A stretch of 64,000 bases of DNA from Streptococcaceae bacterium ESL0729 (GCA_029391995.1 CP113924.1:1209001-1273000); one strand, 5' to 3'; shown: positions 1 to 8,688, counted from the stretch's first letter. Notes: generated from the sequence alone by a model not told the origin. Made by a program: numbers and translations.

Positions 1-185
1 ACAATTGGTCCTGCAATGGCACCAATTATAGTATCTGGAATGAAGGAAAAAGTTAATTTCAAGTTTCCTGGAATAATCCAGATTGATAGTTTTTCAATAA
101 TGAATTTTAAGGCCATAAGCATGGCAAGGGCTACAGTCAGCCTTGTTGATGCCTTAGGTAAGTATTTGTTGACAATTTTTTGCAT
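1..185 (-). CDS. folT: Folate ECF transporter S component FolT (partial, N-terminal part)
   Basis: The first 61 codons are present; the gene runs off the left edge. The start ATG lies at 185-183 behind AGAGGAG. The protein begins MQKIVNKYLPKASTR and continues with a hydrophobic segment and an IPDTIIGAIAGPI stretch, typical of the FolT group of energy-coupling factor (ECF) substrate-binding membrane proteins. FolT binds folates in the membrane and works with the shared EcfA-EcfA'-EcfT energizer, which is not in this window. The assignment to folate rather than another vitamin rests mainly on the tetrahydrofolate riboswitch directly upstream (247-339). What is seen: start, RBS, hydrophobic N-terminus. 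Inferred: substrate. Confidence 0.85.
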   Translation of the reverse strand, partial: MQKIVNKYLPKASTRLTVALAMLMALKFIIEKLSIWIIPGNLKLTFSFIPDTIIGAIAGPI

Positions 186-246
186 TGAGCTCTCCTCTTT
201 TTTGGTGAGCTGTTAAAAATTTTCTGGACATACCACATAATTTTTC

Positions 247-339
247 ACAGCGAATGCGTTTCACAAACCGCACCAATTGGCTTCGTTCCAGGGCAACATC
301 CCATCCCGTGGACACTTGACGCTTGTAAAACTACTCTGT
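247..339 (-). ncRNA. Tetrahydrofolate (THF) riboswitch upstream of folT
   Basis: Read on the minus strand the element shows the conserved THF-riboswitch blocks in order: GAGUAG after the 5' P1 strand, GCGU..AGUGU, GGGAUG followed by UUGCC, CGAAGCC, GGUGCGGU, and GCAUUCGCUGU at the 3' end. The ends ACAG (339-336) and CUGU (250-247) close P1. It lies about 60 nt before the folT start. The 3' strand of P1 (251-239) can pair 12 of 13 positions with 221-209, an alternative to P1, so a translational on/off switch is readable (see findings). Confidence 0.9.
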
Positions 340-357
340 AATAGATATTACCTGATG

Positions 358-366
358 ATTATATCA
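358..366 (-). promoter_or_regulatory. Extended -10 promoter for folT
   Basis: TGATATAAT on the minus strand at 366-358. The start point would fall about 7 nt downstream, some 12 nt before the riboswitch P1. No good -35 hexamer is visible at the standard distance. Confidence 0.6.
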
Positions 367-424
367 TATAAAACCAAAAAATAATTGCCCTGGCAAATTT
401 TTTTACAGGTTCCCCAAAGGACAA

Positions 425-458
425 AAAAAGCAAATCATAAATTTATGATTTGCTTTTT
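425..458. terminator. Rho-independent terminator after ackA (bidirectional)
   Basis: A perfect 34-bp inverted repeat (17+17) with A5 on one side and T5 on the other. It starts 3 nt past the ackA stop codon and can end transcription in either direction. Confidence 0.9.
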
Positions 459-461
459 GCA

Positions 462-1652
462 CTAGTTTGTAAATTTTTCTACATCACGTGCAATGACCAA
501 CTCTTCATCAGTCGGTACTACAAGCACCTTAACTGCTGAATCAGCTGTTGTAATTACACCCTCATAGCCACGGACATTTTTTTCAGGGTCAAGCTTAATC
601 CCAAACCAGCTTAATTCTTCAGCTATCTGTGCCCTTAATTCAGGAGCATTTTCACCAATCCCAGCTGTAAAGATGATGGCATGTGCTCCGTTTAAAACAG
701 CAAGATACTGACCGATGTACTTTTTAATTCGATCAATGTACATGCGGTAGGCAAGATCTGCCTTTTCATTTCCTGCTTCAACACCAGCTGTAATGTCCCT
801 CATGTCACTTGAAATTTCACTGATTCCTAAAAGGCCAGATTCCTTGTTTAACATGTCAACAACATCTTGAGCATTAGTAAGTTTTTCATCCCTTGCAATA
901 ATATAAGGGAAGATTGATGGGTCAATATCACCTGAGCGAGTTCCCATCATAATTCCAGCAAGGGGGGTGAATCCCATTGAGGTATCAACTGACTTACCAC
1001 CATCAACAGCTGTAATTGAAGCTCCATTCCCCAGGTGACAGCTAATTAATTTTAAGTCCTCAAGCTTTTGGCCTAAAATCTCTGCAGCCTTTTGGCTAAC
1101 ATACTGGTGACTTGTTCCGTGGGCCCCGTACTTACGCACTGCATAATCATCATAGTATCTATTTGGCATTGGATAGCGGAAGGCCTGATCAGGCATGCTT
1201 GTGTGAAAGGCTGTATCAAAGACGGCAACACTTGTAATATCAGGTAAAAGTTCCTTGAAGGCTTTAATTCCAGCTAGATTGGCCGGATTATGAAGGGGAG
1301 CTAGGGGAGCTAGCTTGTCTATTTCTTCCATCACCTGGTCATCAATTAAGGTTGATTTTTTAAAAATTTCACCACCTGCAACCACCCGGTGGCCAACACC
1401 TGTGATTTCCTCGTATGAAGAAATTATGTCAAATTTAATGAGATCATCCAAAAGAATTTTTACAGCTTCTTCATGGTTAGGAATATCAAAAGTTTTTGTG
1501 TCAGCCTTATCATCCCACTTAACGGTTGAAATTGATGCAGGTAGACCAATACGCTCAATAATACCCTTGGCTAAAACTTCTTCCTCAGGCATTTTATATA
1601 ATTGCCATTTAAGGCTTGAGCTTCCAGCATTTATTGCAATTGTTTTTGACAT
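462..1652 (-). CDS. ackA: Acetate kinase
   Basis: Converts acetyl phosphate and ADP into acetate and ATP, the ATP-yielding last step of mixed-acid fermentation in the cytoplasm. 396 residues, the usual length. The ASKHA-type ATPase start is plain ([15 protein letters not shown], residues 5-19), followed by HRVVAGG near 88, [15 protein letters not shown], the SCHLGNGAS loop and [13 protein letters not shown] near the C-terminus. RBS GAGGAG precedes the ATG. Its minus-strand upstream neighbour is a SAM-dependent methyltransferase, a pairing common in Bacilli. It ends at a strong terminator (425-458). I see no cre-like site in the short gap upstream. Confidence 0.98.
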   Translation of the reverse strand: MSKTIAINAGSSSLKWQLYKMPEEEVLAKGIIERIGLPASISTVKWDDKADTKTFDIPNHEEAVKILLDDLIKFDIISSYEEITGVGHRVVAGGEIFKKSTLIDDQVMEEIDKLAPLAPLHNPANLAGIKAFKELLPDITSVAVFDTAFHTSMPDQAFRYPMPNRYYDDYAVRKYGAHGTSHQYVSQKAAEILGQKLEDLKLISCHLGNGASITAVDGGKSVDTSMGFTPLAGIMMGTRSGDIDPSIFPYIIARDEKLTNAQDVVDMLNKESGLLGISEISSDMRDITAGVEAGNEKADLAYRMYIDRIKKYIGQYLAVLNGAHAIIFTAGIGENAPELRAQIAEELSWFGIKLDPEKNVRGYEGVITTADSAVKVLVVPTDEELVIARDVEKFTN

Positions 1653-1726
1653 TTTAAAAATCTCCTCTTCTAGTAAAGGTATAAGGGTTAAAAGTTAGTA
1701 AGTTTGTTACTGATATTTTGTTAATA

Positions 1727-2662
1727 TTATATCATATTTTCCTTAAATTCTCGCATGAAATCTTGAATCAAACCAGGCTCAGTTAAACTTGACAGATTAT
1801 AAACAAAGGTCGGTTTTTTAGCTTCTGTTTTCCTAAAAACAAAGATGGCCTTGGGACTTGACTTAAATAAATTCTGCGGCAAAGCAATTAAAGCCTCGAG
1901 GCTTCCTGCCTCCTTAAGCCAATCCTTAAGTTCCAAAGCTTGTTCACTAGCCATTAAATCAAGGGGAGCTAGGAAGATAGCAAGACCGTCTTCTTTCAGG
2001 TGCTTAAGACCTTGTTCCATCAGAAGATGGTGGGCATAGGTATGGCCTTCCTTACGGCTTCTAACCGTAAAATTTTGGGCTTCTTGGTCGTCTGGATAAA
2101 AACCTACTGGTAGGTCACTAACAAGAACGTCTGATGGATCAAGAAGGAGAGGCTTCACTGCATCTTGCTGCATGTATTCAATGTCGTAACTAGCAACATC
2201 TGCCATGCTTGCAGCAAGGTCAATCAAGAGATCATCGACCTCAACTCCTGTGTAATGAATTTTTTTGTCACTTCCTGTCACAATTGTTGCAGCAAGATTC
2301 CCTGTCCCAGAACCAAATTCAGCTATCGAAAGCTCCTCCTGGGGTTTAAGATTACTTATAATAAAATTGATAATGTAGGCGATACTGTCTGGTGTAAACT
2401 GATGGTTGGCCTGAAGCTTAGCTGTCTGACCTCCTTTAATAAGGACAAATTGAAAGGCCTTCTGCCACTCAGCCTGGCTAAGTTTAAGCTCCTTAAGCTT
2501 GGCATTATTTTCTTCGACAAGCTTATTTTCAGACTTCCCTTCAACATAGGCCACATTTTGTTCAATTAAGGCCTCATAAAAATGAGTATGAAGCTCCTGC
2601 TCCAAGCTTTGCGTATTTTCAATTATTAGGTTGAATGCCTGTTCTACTTTTTCGATATTCAT
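1727..2662 (-). CDS. Class I SAM-dependent methyltransferase (YtxK/ComYH-like, N6-adenine MTase fold)
   Basis: 311 residues from MNIEKVEQAF. This start sits just after the stop of the upstream GNAT gene; an in-frame earlier codon would overlap that gene and lacks support. Seen: the SAM-binding FGSGTGNLA motif near residues 116-124 and SDLPVGFYPDD, a variant of the (N/D)PP(Y/F) catalytic motif of N6-adenine methyltransferases. Homologues lie between the comG/comY competence operon and ackA in many Bacilli. Here ackA is adjacent as expected but no com genes are present upstream; GNAT and rpsO occupy that side. The substrate is unknown. Probably cotranscribed with the GNAT gene. Confidence 0.85.
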   Translation of the reverse strand: MNIEKVEQAFNLIIENTQSLEQELHTHFYEALIEQNVAYVEGKSENKLVEENNAKLKELKLSQAEWQKAFQFVLIKGGQTAKLQANHQFTPDSIAYIINFIISNLKPQEELSIAEFGSGTGNLAATIVTGSDKKIHYTGVEVDDLLIDLAASMADVASYDIEYMQQDAVKPLLLDPSDVLVSDLPVGFYPDDQEAQNFTVRSRKEGHTYAHHLLMEQGLKHLKEDGLAIFLAPLDLMASEQALELKDWLKEAGSLEALIALPQNLFKSSPKAIFVFRKTEAKKPTFVYNLSSLTEPGLIQDFMREFKENMI

Positions 2663-2664
2663 TT

Positions 2665-3162
2665 TTAATCTATCTCCCATAACATGTTGTACCACTCTTC
2701 GCCCCCAAGATTTGAAGCTGATTTTCCTTCATTCTTAAAACCATATTTTTCATAGTAGCCAAGAAGATAGTCGTGACAGGTCAGAGTAATACCTGCCCTA
2801 CTTTTCTTCCTAGCTTCGTTTTGGGCAAAGGTGAGAAGTTTTGTCCCTATACTTTGACCATGAACCTTCTTATCCACTGAAAGGCTTGTGATGGCAAAAT
2901 AGCCCCCTTTTTCTGGATTCTTATCCACATGGCTAAAAAGGTCATCTGTCAGGTATTTATCAGCTATAACAGCCCCTTCAAGGTAGCCAACAAGCTTTCC
3001 GTCAATCTCTGCTACATAAAAGGTATCAGGTGTTTTATTGATCCTCTCTTCCATGGCAGCCCTAGTAGTTGCGACCCTTCCAAAGTTATCAAGCTCAAGT
3101 CGCATTACATGGTCGAGATCTATGGCTTCAACCGGTCTGATTTTAAAGTTACTATTTTCCAT
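2665..3162 (-). CDS. GNAT family N-acetyltransferase
   Basis: About 165 residues. GNAT fold features: N-terminal FKIRPVEAIDLDHVMRLE, a central FAITSLSVDKKVHG strand, and the acetyl-CoA loop QSIGTKLL, then HDYLLGYYEKYGFKNEG. Substrate unknown. Two starts compete. The ATG at 3162 has AGGAAAAGGAC upstream and is chosen. An ATG 24 bases earlier (3186) lies 9 nt after an extended -10 (TGTTATAAT at 3204-3196), so a transcript from that promoter would carry almost no leader in front of it. It abuts the downstream methyltransferase gene (stop and start 2 nt apart), implying one transcript. Confidence 0.85.
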   Translation of the reverse strand: MENSNFKIRPVEAIDLDHVMRLELDNFGRVATTRAAMEERINKTPDTFYVAEIDGKLVGYLEGAVIADKYLTDDLFSHVDKNPEKGGYFAITSLSVDKKVHGQSIGTKLLTFAQNEARKKSRAGITLTCHDYLLGYYEKYGFKNEGKSASNLGGEEWYNMLWEID

Positions 3163-3247
3163 ATGTATATAAGTCCTTTTCCTCATGCTAGCTTAATTAT
3201 AACATGGGCTTTCAGCTATTAAAATTATAATGGATATTTTCGCCAAC

Positions 3248-3270
3248 AAAAAAAGCCACCGAAGTGGCTG
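3248..3270 (-). terminator. Terminator of rpsO
   Basis: Minus strand: AGCCAC-TTCG-GTGGCT followed by T7, 8 nt after the rpsO stop. Confidence 0.92.
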
Positions 3271-3278
3271 ATTTCGAA

Positions 3279-3548
3279 TTAACGACGTAGTCCAAGTGAA
3301 GAAATTAGTTCACGGTAACGTTGAACGTCTTTTTCACGTAGGTATCCAAGAAGGTTACGACGGTGTCCGATTTTTTTCATAAGTCCACGGTAAGTAGCGT
3401 GGTCTTTTTTATGCTCTTTAATGTGTCCGTTTAGGTGGTTGATTTCCCAAGTAAGTACAGCGATTTGTACTTCAGGTGAACCAGTGTCCCCTTCGTGACG
3501 TGCGTATTGAGCGATGATTTCATTTTTTTTCTCTTTTGAAATTGCCAT
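3279..3548 (-). CDS. rpsO: 30S ribosomal protein S15
   Basis: 89 residues from [12 protein letters not shown], the family length. It binds 16S rRNA at the helix 20-22 junction early in small-subunit assembly. Conserved blocks seen: [45 protein letters not shown] and the C-terminal [16 protein letters not shown]. The start is set by AAGGAG 7 nt before the ATG; an upstream in-frame codon would add nine non-conserved residues. Monocistronic, with its own promoter (3637-3665) and terminator. The roughly 90-nt leader may carry S15 autoregulation as in other bacteria, which I infer only. Confidence 0.98.
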   Translation of the reverse strand: MAISKEKKNEIIAQYARHEGDTGSPEVQIAVLTWEINHLNGHIKEHKKDHATYRGLMKKIGHRRNLLGYLREKDVQRYRELISSLGLRR

Positions 3549-3636
3549 GATATTTCTCCTTTTTTGTAAGTACATCCGAGTTAACGTTTGGCGTTTCGTT
3601 TTACCAAGATGCCTTCTTGTAGAAAACTACTTGTTT

Positions 3637-3665
3637 ATGATAAACTATTATTATTGAAATTTCAA
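3637..3665 (-). promoter_or_regulatory. rpsO promoter
   Basis: Minus strand TTGAAA (3665-3660), 17-nt spacer, TATCAT (3642-3637). It gives a leader of about 80 nt. Confidence 0.7.
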
Positions 3666-3753
3666 GCATTGGAATATTTTTTTGTGCATTTAACTTGCAA
3701 TTTAAAGTAAAAAATGTAGGATTATAGGTATTAATTACACGGAGGAATACAAA

Positions 3754-4365
3754 TTGAGTAAAATAAAACATTTAACATCTGCCAGTCATCTGATTGATAT
3801 GAAGGATGTTATCAGAGAGGGTAACCCAACCTTAAGAGATGTTGCAAGCGATGTCGAGCTTCCCTTAACTGATGAAAATATCATCCTGGGAGAAAAGATG
3901 CTCAACTTCTTGAAGCATTCTCAAGATCCAGTTATGGCTGAAAAGATGAAACTTCGTCCAGGTGTTGGGATTGCAGCTCCTCAACTTGATGTATCAAGAA
4001 AGATTATTGCAGTCCTTGTACCCAAGGAAGATTCAGGTGATGATGCAGCAAATGATGCTTATAGCCTAGAAGAAATCATGTATAATCCGCGCGTGGTATC
4101 TCACTCTGTCCAAGATGCAGCCCTTGCTGACGGTGAAGGATGTCTATCTGTTGACCGCGAGGTACCAGGTTATGTTATCCGCCACGCCCGTACAACTGTT
4201 GAGTATTTTGATAAAAACGGCGAAAAGAAAAGAATCAAGCTTAAAGGATTTAATGCTATTGTTGTCCAACATGAGATTGACCATATCAACGGAATCATGT
4301 TCTATGACCGAATTAATGAAAAAAATCCATTTGCCATGCCAGAAAATCTCTTAATCATCGAATAA
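3754..4365 (+). CDS. def: Peptide deformylase
   Basis: Removes the formyl group from the initiator methionine of nascent proteins; a metal-dependent cytoplasmic enzyme. 203 residues, like the long type-2 deformylases of streptococci. All three motifs are present: GVGIAAPQ (motif 1), EGCLSVDR with the metal-binding Cys (motif 2), and QHEIDH with two metal-binding His and the catalytic Glu (motif 3). The start is a TTG at 3754, 8 nt after GGAGG, and the N-terminus ([21 protein letters not shown]) matches the family from there. Single gene ending at a bidirectional terminator. Confidence 0.97.
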   Translation: MSKIKHLTSASHLIDMKDVIREGNPTLRDVASDVELPLTDENIILGEKMLNFLKHSQDPVMAEKMKLRPGVGIAAPQLDVSRKIIAVLVPKEDSGDDAANDAYSLEEIMYNPRVVSHSVQDAALADGEGCLSVDREVPGYVIRHARTTVEYFDKNGEKKRIKLKGFNAIVVQHEIDHINGIMFYDRINEKNPFAMPENLLIIE

Positions 4366-4369
4366 AAAT

Positions 4370-4403
4370 AAAAAAACTTCCATCAGTCGGTGGAAGTTTT
4401 TTT
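4370..4403. terminator. Bidirectional terminator between def and a membrane protein gene
   Basis: A7-CTTCCA, 8-nt loop, TGGAAG-T7. The stop codon of the minus-strand gene lies in the loop, so its last codons are part of the stem. Confidence 0.9.
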
Positions 4404-4730
4404 GATTAGCTGTCCAAGTATCGAGCCCATAGCTGTTCCTAAAAGGATAGCAAGCATTCCGTATGGGCCTACAATTAAGCTATTGCATAGAAGGCCAAAA
4501 GATAGCCCCAGTAAGGGGGCAAGATTAGCTAGTTCCTTGCTTCCAAGCTGCTGCTTCTTTTTAAGGGCAACTATAGTAGCACCTAGGCCCAAAAGATAGC
4601 CCACTGATAGGCTAATATTCATCCAGTAAAGAAGATTACCTAAAAAAATGCCCAAGATATTTCCTACTGCAAAAAAGCCAAGCAGGCAAATTGCCAGACT
4701 GTAGTCCCAAAAGTTCGTCTCTGTCTTCAT
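4383..4730 (-). CDS. Small integral membrane protein, function unknown
   Basis: 115 residues from MKTETNFWDYSLA. The start has GGAGG with good spacing. Four hydrophobic segments are visible (roughly residues 8-27, 31-53, 70-90 and 92-108), with a KKKQQ positive loop near residue 57. It resembles no family I can name with confidence. It follows tyrS on the same strand but a hairpin (4797-4818 area) and a repeat lie between, and an extended -10 like sequence (TGTGATATTAT) lies just upstream of its RBS, so it is probably transcribed on its own. Confidence 0.65.
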   Translation of the reverse strand: MKTETNFWDYSLAICLLGFFAVGNILGIFLGNLLYWMNISLSVGYLLGLGATIVALKKKQQLGSKELANLAPLLGLSFGLLCNSLIVGPYGMLAILLGTAMGSILGQLIKKTSTD

Positions 4731-4794
4731 AAAATCCTCCGTCCCCTTAGATAATATCACAAAAACTTCCTCCAGTAAAAATTCACCAACAAAA

Positions 4795-4822
4795 CCTATT
4801 CCGCAGAATAGGTTTTGTTTTT
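4795..4822 (-). terminator. Hairpin downstream of tyrS
   Basis: AAAACCTATTC, CGCA loop, GAATAGGTTTT: an 11-bp stem. It follows the tyrS stop by about 55 nt on the minus strand. The T-run on the minus side is poor (TTTTGTTGG); on the plus side it is followed by a long pyrimidine tract. Confidence 0.6.
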
Positions 4823-4875
4823 CTTTTTTAGTTTTTCTTTTTTTCTTTTTTAGTTTTTCTTTTTTTCTTTTTTAT
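4818..4875. repeat. Polypurine/polypyrimidine tandem repeat
   Basis: On the plus strand a T/C tract broken only by AG dinucleotides. A 22-bp unit (C-T6-AG-T5-C-T7 pattern) occurs twice in tandem followed by a partial third copy that reaches the tyrS stop codon. On the tyrS mRNA strand it is nearly pure A/G. Confidence 0.85.
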
Positions 4876-6128
4876 TAGTAGGTTAAAATAAAATATTTTT
4901 TCTTACCACGGCGGATTACAGTCAGCTCGCCTTCCAGCTTGTCTCTATCAGTTAACTGGTAGTTAGTATCTTGAATTCTTTCACCGTTCACGTAGATTGC
5001 CCCATTTTGGACATCTTCACGGGCCTGGCGTTTAGAGTTTACAACACCAGACTGCACAAGAATCTCAACCAGGTTTAAGTTATCATCAACTTGAACTTGA
5101 TAGCTCGGCACATCTTTTAGACCTTGTTTGATTTCTTTTACAGAAAGTTCCTTGATGTTTCCGCTAAAGAGCATTTGTGAGATTTTCACAGCCTGCTCAT
5201 AGGCAGCTTCACCGTGGACAAGAGTTACTACCTCTTTAGCCAGAGTCCTTTGAGCTAAACGCTCATGTGGTGCTGCTTCAAACTGGCGTTCAATTTCAGC
5301 AATTTCTTCAAGACTTAGGAAGGTGAAGATCTTCATGAATTTAATGGCGTCAGCGTCAGCCACATTCAACCAAAACTGGTAGAACTCATAAGGGGAAGTC
5401 TTTTCTGGATCAAGCCAGACAGCATTCCCTTCAGATTTACCAAATTTTTTCCCAGTTGAGTCAGTGATTAAAGGTACTGTGACAACATGGGCTTCTTTAC
5501 CTGATTTTTTACGAATCAAATCAGTCCCAGCTACCATGTTCCCCCACTGGTCAGAACCACCAATTTGGAGGGTCACATTTTCACGCTCATTGAGCTCATA
5601 AAAATCATACCCTTGAAGGATTTGGTAGGCAAATTCGGTATAAGAAATCCCTGTTTCAATCCTACGTTTTACTGACTCCTTGCTCATCATGTAGTTGATG
5701 GTATAGTACTTACCAACATCACGCAAGAAATCAAGCACATTCATCTCTGAAAACCAGTCGTAATTATTGGCTACCTTGGCTGCATTATCCCCTTCAAAGC
5801 TTAAAAAACGTTCAAGTTGACTCTTAATGCCTGCACTCCACTCCTTAACTGTTTCAGTTGTTTGAAGGGAACGCTCGCTATCCTTAAAACTTGGGTCACC
5901 AATCATACCTGTTGCTCCACCAACAAGTGCCACAGGTTTGTGACCAGCAAGTTGGAGCCTTCTCATATTTAGGATGGGAACCAAATGTCCTAGATGGAGA
6001 CTGTCTGCTGTTGGGTCATAGCCGGTATAGAAAGAAACACTCCCTTCCTTTAGTGCTTTTCGCAATGCTTCTTCATCAGTTGTTTGAAAAACTAAGCCAC
6101 GTTCGACTAATTCATCAAAGATTTCCAT
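4875..6128 (-). CDS. tyrS: Tyrosyl-tRNA synthetase
   Basis: Charges tRNA-Tyr with tyrosine. 417 residues from [11 protein letters not shown]. The start is fixed by AAAGGAGG just upstream; a long in-frame extension of 34 codons lies in the promoter region and is not conserved. Class I signatures: HLGHL (about 45-49) and KFGKS (about 228-232, the KMSKS-equivalent of bacterial TyrS), tyrosine pocket GGSDQWGN, and a C-terminal S4 RNA-binding domain (about 350-417, [19 protein letters not shown]). Divergent from pbp1b with a 130-bp gap, too short for a T-box leader. An extended -10 (TGTTATAAT at 6174-6166) is the likely promoter. Confidence 0.98.
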   Translation of the reverse strand: MEIFDELVERGLVFQTTDEEALRKALKEGSVSFYTGYDPTADSLHLGHLVPILNMRRLQLAGHKPVALVGGATGMIGDPSFKDSERSLQTTETVKEWSAGIKSQLERFLSFEGDNAAKVANNYDWFSEMNVLDFLRDVGKYYTINYMMSKESVKRRIETGISYTEFAYQILQGYDFYELNERENVTLQIGGSDQWGNMVAGTDLIRKKSGKEAHVVTVPLITDSTGKKFGKSEGNAVWLDPEKTSPYEFYQFWLNVADADAIKFMKIFTFLSLEEIAEIERQFEAAPHERLAQRTLAKEVVTLVHGEAAYEQAVKISQMLFSGNIKELSVKEIKQGLKDVPSYQVQVDDNLNLVEILVQSGVVNSKRQAREDVQNGAIYVNGERIQDTNYQLTDRDKLEGELTVIRRGKKKYFILTY

Positions 6129-6165
6129 GCCATAACCTCCTTTTAAAATAAATAGTAATATTTTA

Positions 6166-6174
6166 ATTATAACA
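6166..6174 (-). promoter_or_regulatory. Extended -10 promoter for tyrS
   Basis: Minus strand TGTTATAAT at 6174-6166, giving a leader of about 30 nt that contains AAAGGAGG. Confidence 0.6.
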
Positions 6175-6243
6175 AAATAATTACCAAATTGACCACGAAC
6201 TTTTATTTTTTTATCTTGTCCGTTAGGCAATTTTTAACAAATT

Positions 6244-6252
6244 TGGTATAAT
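6244..6252 (+). promoter_or_regulatory. Extended -10 directly in front of pbp1b
   Basis: TGGTATAAT; the T of the -10 ends at 6252 and the pbp1b ATG begins at 6259, which is where transcription should start. No -35 hexamer and no Shine-Dalgarno are visible. See the leaderless finding. Confidence 0.65.
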
Positions 6253-6258
6253 TCACTT

Positions 6259-8628
6259 ATGAATAATAATGAGAATGGACAAGGTGGCAGAAGGCCAGCC
6301 AAAAAAAATACGAGTAAGCCCAAGGCTAAACTCAAATTTACCAATTACTTTAATATCGCCTTTTTATCAGTCAGGGGGGTTGTCTTCACCCTTTTAACTA
6401 TCATTTTCTTAGGTGGCTTGTTTGTTGGATCAATCGGGATTGGATATTTTGCAAGTCTGATTGACGAGGTCAAGGTACCGGATAAGGAGGAGTTGACCCA
6501 AAAAATCAATAATATCCACGGAACCTCAAACATTGTTTACAGCAATAATAGTCTAATTTCACCAATTTCCTCAGATCTTGTCAGAACCAAGATTGGTAGC
6601 CAGGAAATCTCTCAAAACATCAAAAATGCCATCATCTCAACTGAGGATGAAAATTTTGAAAGTCATAATGGAGTGGTGCCAAAGGCTGTTTTAAGGGCAA
6701 CTATTGGTGCAACCATTGGTGTTGGTAGCTCGAGTGGAGGATCGACCATTACCCAACAGTTAATCAAGCAGCAAATTCTAGGGGATAGTCCAACCTTCAA
6801 GCGTAAGGCTTCTGAGATTGTTTATGCCCGTGCTGTCGAAAAGGATTTTTCAAAGGATGAAATCCTCACCGACTACTTGAATGTATCTCCTTTTGGTCGC
6901 AATAATAAGGGACAAAATATTGCAGGTGTTGAGGAAGCTGCTATGGGAATTTTTGGCAAACATGCCTCAGAAGTTAATATCCCCCAAGCTGCTTTCATTG
7001 CAGGACTTCCCCAAAGCCCAATCACCTATAGTCCCTATGCAGCTGATGCAAGCCTTAAAGACGGAGATAACCTATCTTACGGCTTAAATCGGAAGGATGC
7101 AGTCCTTTTCAACATGTACCGCAAGGGTTACATCAATCAGGAGGAATATGAACAATACAAGGCCTACAATCTGACCAATGACTTTCTTAAGCCAAGTTAT
7201 TCGGAAGCTGCTAGCCACGACTACCTCTACTATACTGTAATCGGTGAGGCCATTGATCATGTCTACAACTATCTACTAGCAGAAGATAAGGTTTCTGAGA
7301 GCGATCAAAAAAATGATGCTACCAAGGAAAAATACCAAAAGCTTGCTCTACAAAAGTTACAGCAGGGTGGCTATACCGTCCAGTCGACAATTGACCAAAA
7401 TATCTATGCTGCCATGCAGAATGCTGTAGCAAATTACGGTGGTTATTTGGATGATGGGACTGGGCAAGTTCAGACAGGGAATGTCCTAATGGACAATAAA
7501 ACAGGAGCTGTCCTAGGTTTTATTGGTGGTCGTAACTACCAAGAAAATCAAAATAATCATGCCTTTGATACCAAAAGAAGTCCTGGTTCAAGTATTAAGC
7601 CAATCCTAGCTTATGCTCCAGCCATCGATCAAGGAATCATCGGTAGTAAAAGTCGCCTAAGCAACTATCCAACCAACTACTCTACCGGTCAACCCATCCT
7701 TCACGTAGGTGACCGTGGAACAAATGAGATGATGACCCTCCAAGATGCCCTTGATTCCTCTTGGAATATTCCAGCCTACTGGACCTATCAGACCCTTCTA
7801 AAGGAAGGAAAACCAGCCCAGCCTTATATGGAAAAAATGAACTACCAGGTGGACAACTACTATATCGAAAGCCTGCCTATGGGGGGAGGGATTGATCAGA
7901 CTGTTGTCCAACAAACTAACGGTTTCCAAACACTTGCTAATAACGGCCAGTACCAGGAGCAACACGTTGTCCAAAAAATTACAGATGATACAGGCAAGGT
8001 AATCTATGAATGGAAGTCTAATCCAGTCAAAGTTTTCTCAAGAGCTACTTCAACTATTATGAATGAGCTTTTAAGGGGACCTGTTCGTTCTAAGAAAACT
8101 ACCAAATTCCTTGACTACCTATCAGTTGTAAATCCAGGTCTTGTGGATGCTGTTGACTGGACTGGAAAAACCGGGACAAGTGACGACTACGGGGATGCTT
8201 GGCTTATCCTTTCAACTCCAACTGTAACCCTTGGTGGTTGGATTGGTCATGACAACAATGCCTCAATGGCACCTTTAACAGGTTATGCTAATAATGGAAA
8301 TTACATGGCAAATCTAGTCAATGCTATCAATAGTGCTAGCCCAAATATCTTTGGTAATGGACAAAAATTCAAGCTTGACTCAAGTGCAACTGAAAGTAAG
8401 GTCCTTGTATCAACTGGAGAAAAACCAGGTAAAGTAACTGTGGGATCTAACACCATTGACCTTAGTGGCGAAACAACCAGCAGTTACTGGGCTACCAGCA
8501 AGGGAGCTCCTACGACCCAGTACAAATTTGCCATTGGTGGATCTGACGCCAACTATGCTGATGCCTGGTCTAAAATTGTCGGATCAAATCCAACAACAAG
8601 CCCGAGTTCATCAAGTGAAAGCCATTAA
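6259..8628 (+). CDS. pbp1b: Class A penicillin-binding protein 1B (transglycosylase/transpeptidase)
   Basis: Polymerises and cross-links peptidoglycan at the outer face of the membrane. 789 residues. Order: basic cytoplasmic tail (1-27), one membrane anchor (about 38-66), GT51 transglycosylase with catalytic Glu in STEDENFESH (Glu129) and STITQQLIKQ, then the transpeptidase with SxxK as SSIK (Ser444), SxN as SSWN, and KTGTS (about 640); a Ser/Thr-rich tail (PTTSPSSSSESH). The length fits streptococcal Pbp1b. The ATG at 6259 follows the -10 box by only 6 nt with no RBS, and no later Met precedes the membrane anchor, so the mRNA is probably leaderless. Divergent from tyrS; ends at a bidirectional terminator. 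Confidence 0.96.
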   Translation: MNNNENGQGGRRPAKKNTSKPKAKLKFTNYFNIAFLSVRGVVFTLLTIIFLGGLFVGSIGIGYFASLIDEVKVPDKEELTQKINNIHGTSNIVYSNNSLISPISSDLVRTKIGSQEISQNIKNAIISTEDENFESHNGVVPKAVLRATIGATIGVGSSSGGSTITQQLIKQQILGDSPTFKRKASEIVYARAVEKDFSKDEILTDYLNVSPFGRNNKGQNIAGVEEAAMGIFGKHASEVNIPQAAFIAGLPQSPITYSPYAADASLKDGDNLSYGLNRKDAVLFNMYRKGYINQEEYEQYKAYNLTNDFLKPSYSEAASHDYLYYTVIGEAIDHVYNYLLAEDKVSESDQKNDATKEKYQKLALQKLQQGGYTVQSTIDQNIYAAMQNAVANYGGYLDDGTGQVQTGNVLMDNKTGAVLGFIGGRNYQENQNNHAFDTKRSPGSSIKPILAYAPAIDQGIIGSKSRLSNYPTNYSTGQPILHVGDRGTNEMMTLQDALDSSWNIPAYWTYQTLLKEGKPAQPYMEKMNYQVDNYYIESLPMGGGIDQTVVQQTNGFQTLANNGQYQEQHVVQKITDDTGKVIYEWKSNPVKVFSRATSTIMNELLRGPVRSKKTTKFLDYLSVVNPGLVDAVDWTGKTGTSDDYGDAWLILSTPTVTLGGWIGHDNNASMAPLTGYANNGNYMANLVNAINSASPNIFGNGQKFKLDSSATESKVLVSTGEKPGKVTVGSNTIDLSGETTSSYWATSKGAPTTQYKFAIGGSDANYADAWSKIVGSNPTTSPSSSSESH

Positions 8629-8645
8629 TGAAAGCTACTAAATAT

Positions 8646-8681
8646 AAAAAAGTTACCTGCCAATAAACAGGTAACTTTTTT
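8646..8681. terminator. Bidirectional terminator between pbp1b and thiI
   Basis: A6-GTTACCTG, 8-nt loop, CAGGTAAC-T6: a 14-bp stem with A and T tracts serving both convergent genes. Confidence 0.93.
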
Positions 8682-8688
8682 ATATTCT

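Noticed and set aside
16-216. Plus-strand open frame at the left edge
   Set aside because: The opposite strand encodes the N-terminus of FolT with an RBS and a THF riboswitch upstream; the plus frame is its shadow.
1727-3186. Competence comG/comY genes next to the ComYH-like methyltransferase
   Set aside because: The neighbours are a GNAT gene and rpsO; no pilin-like or comG proteins are encoded here.
4875-6230. Longer TyrS with 34 extra N-terminal residues
   Set aside because: The extra stretch lies over the promoter and RBS region and is not TyrS-like; AAAGGAGG points to the start at 6128.
6129-6258. T-box leader for tyrS
   Set aside because: The gap to pbp1b is only 130 bp and lacks the specifier loop, the T-box core and a terminator.
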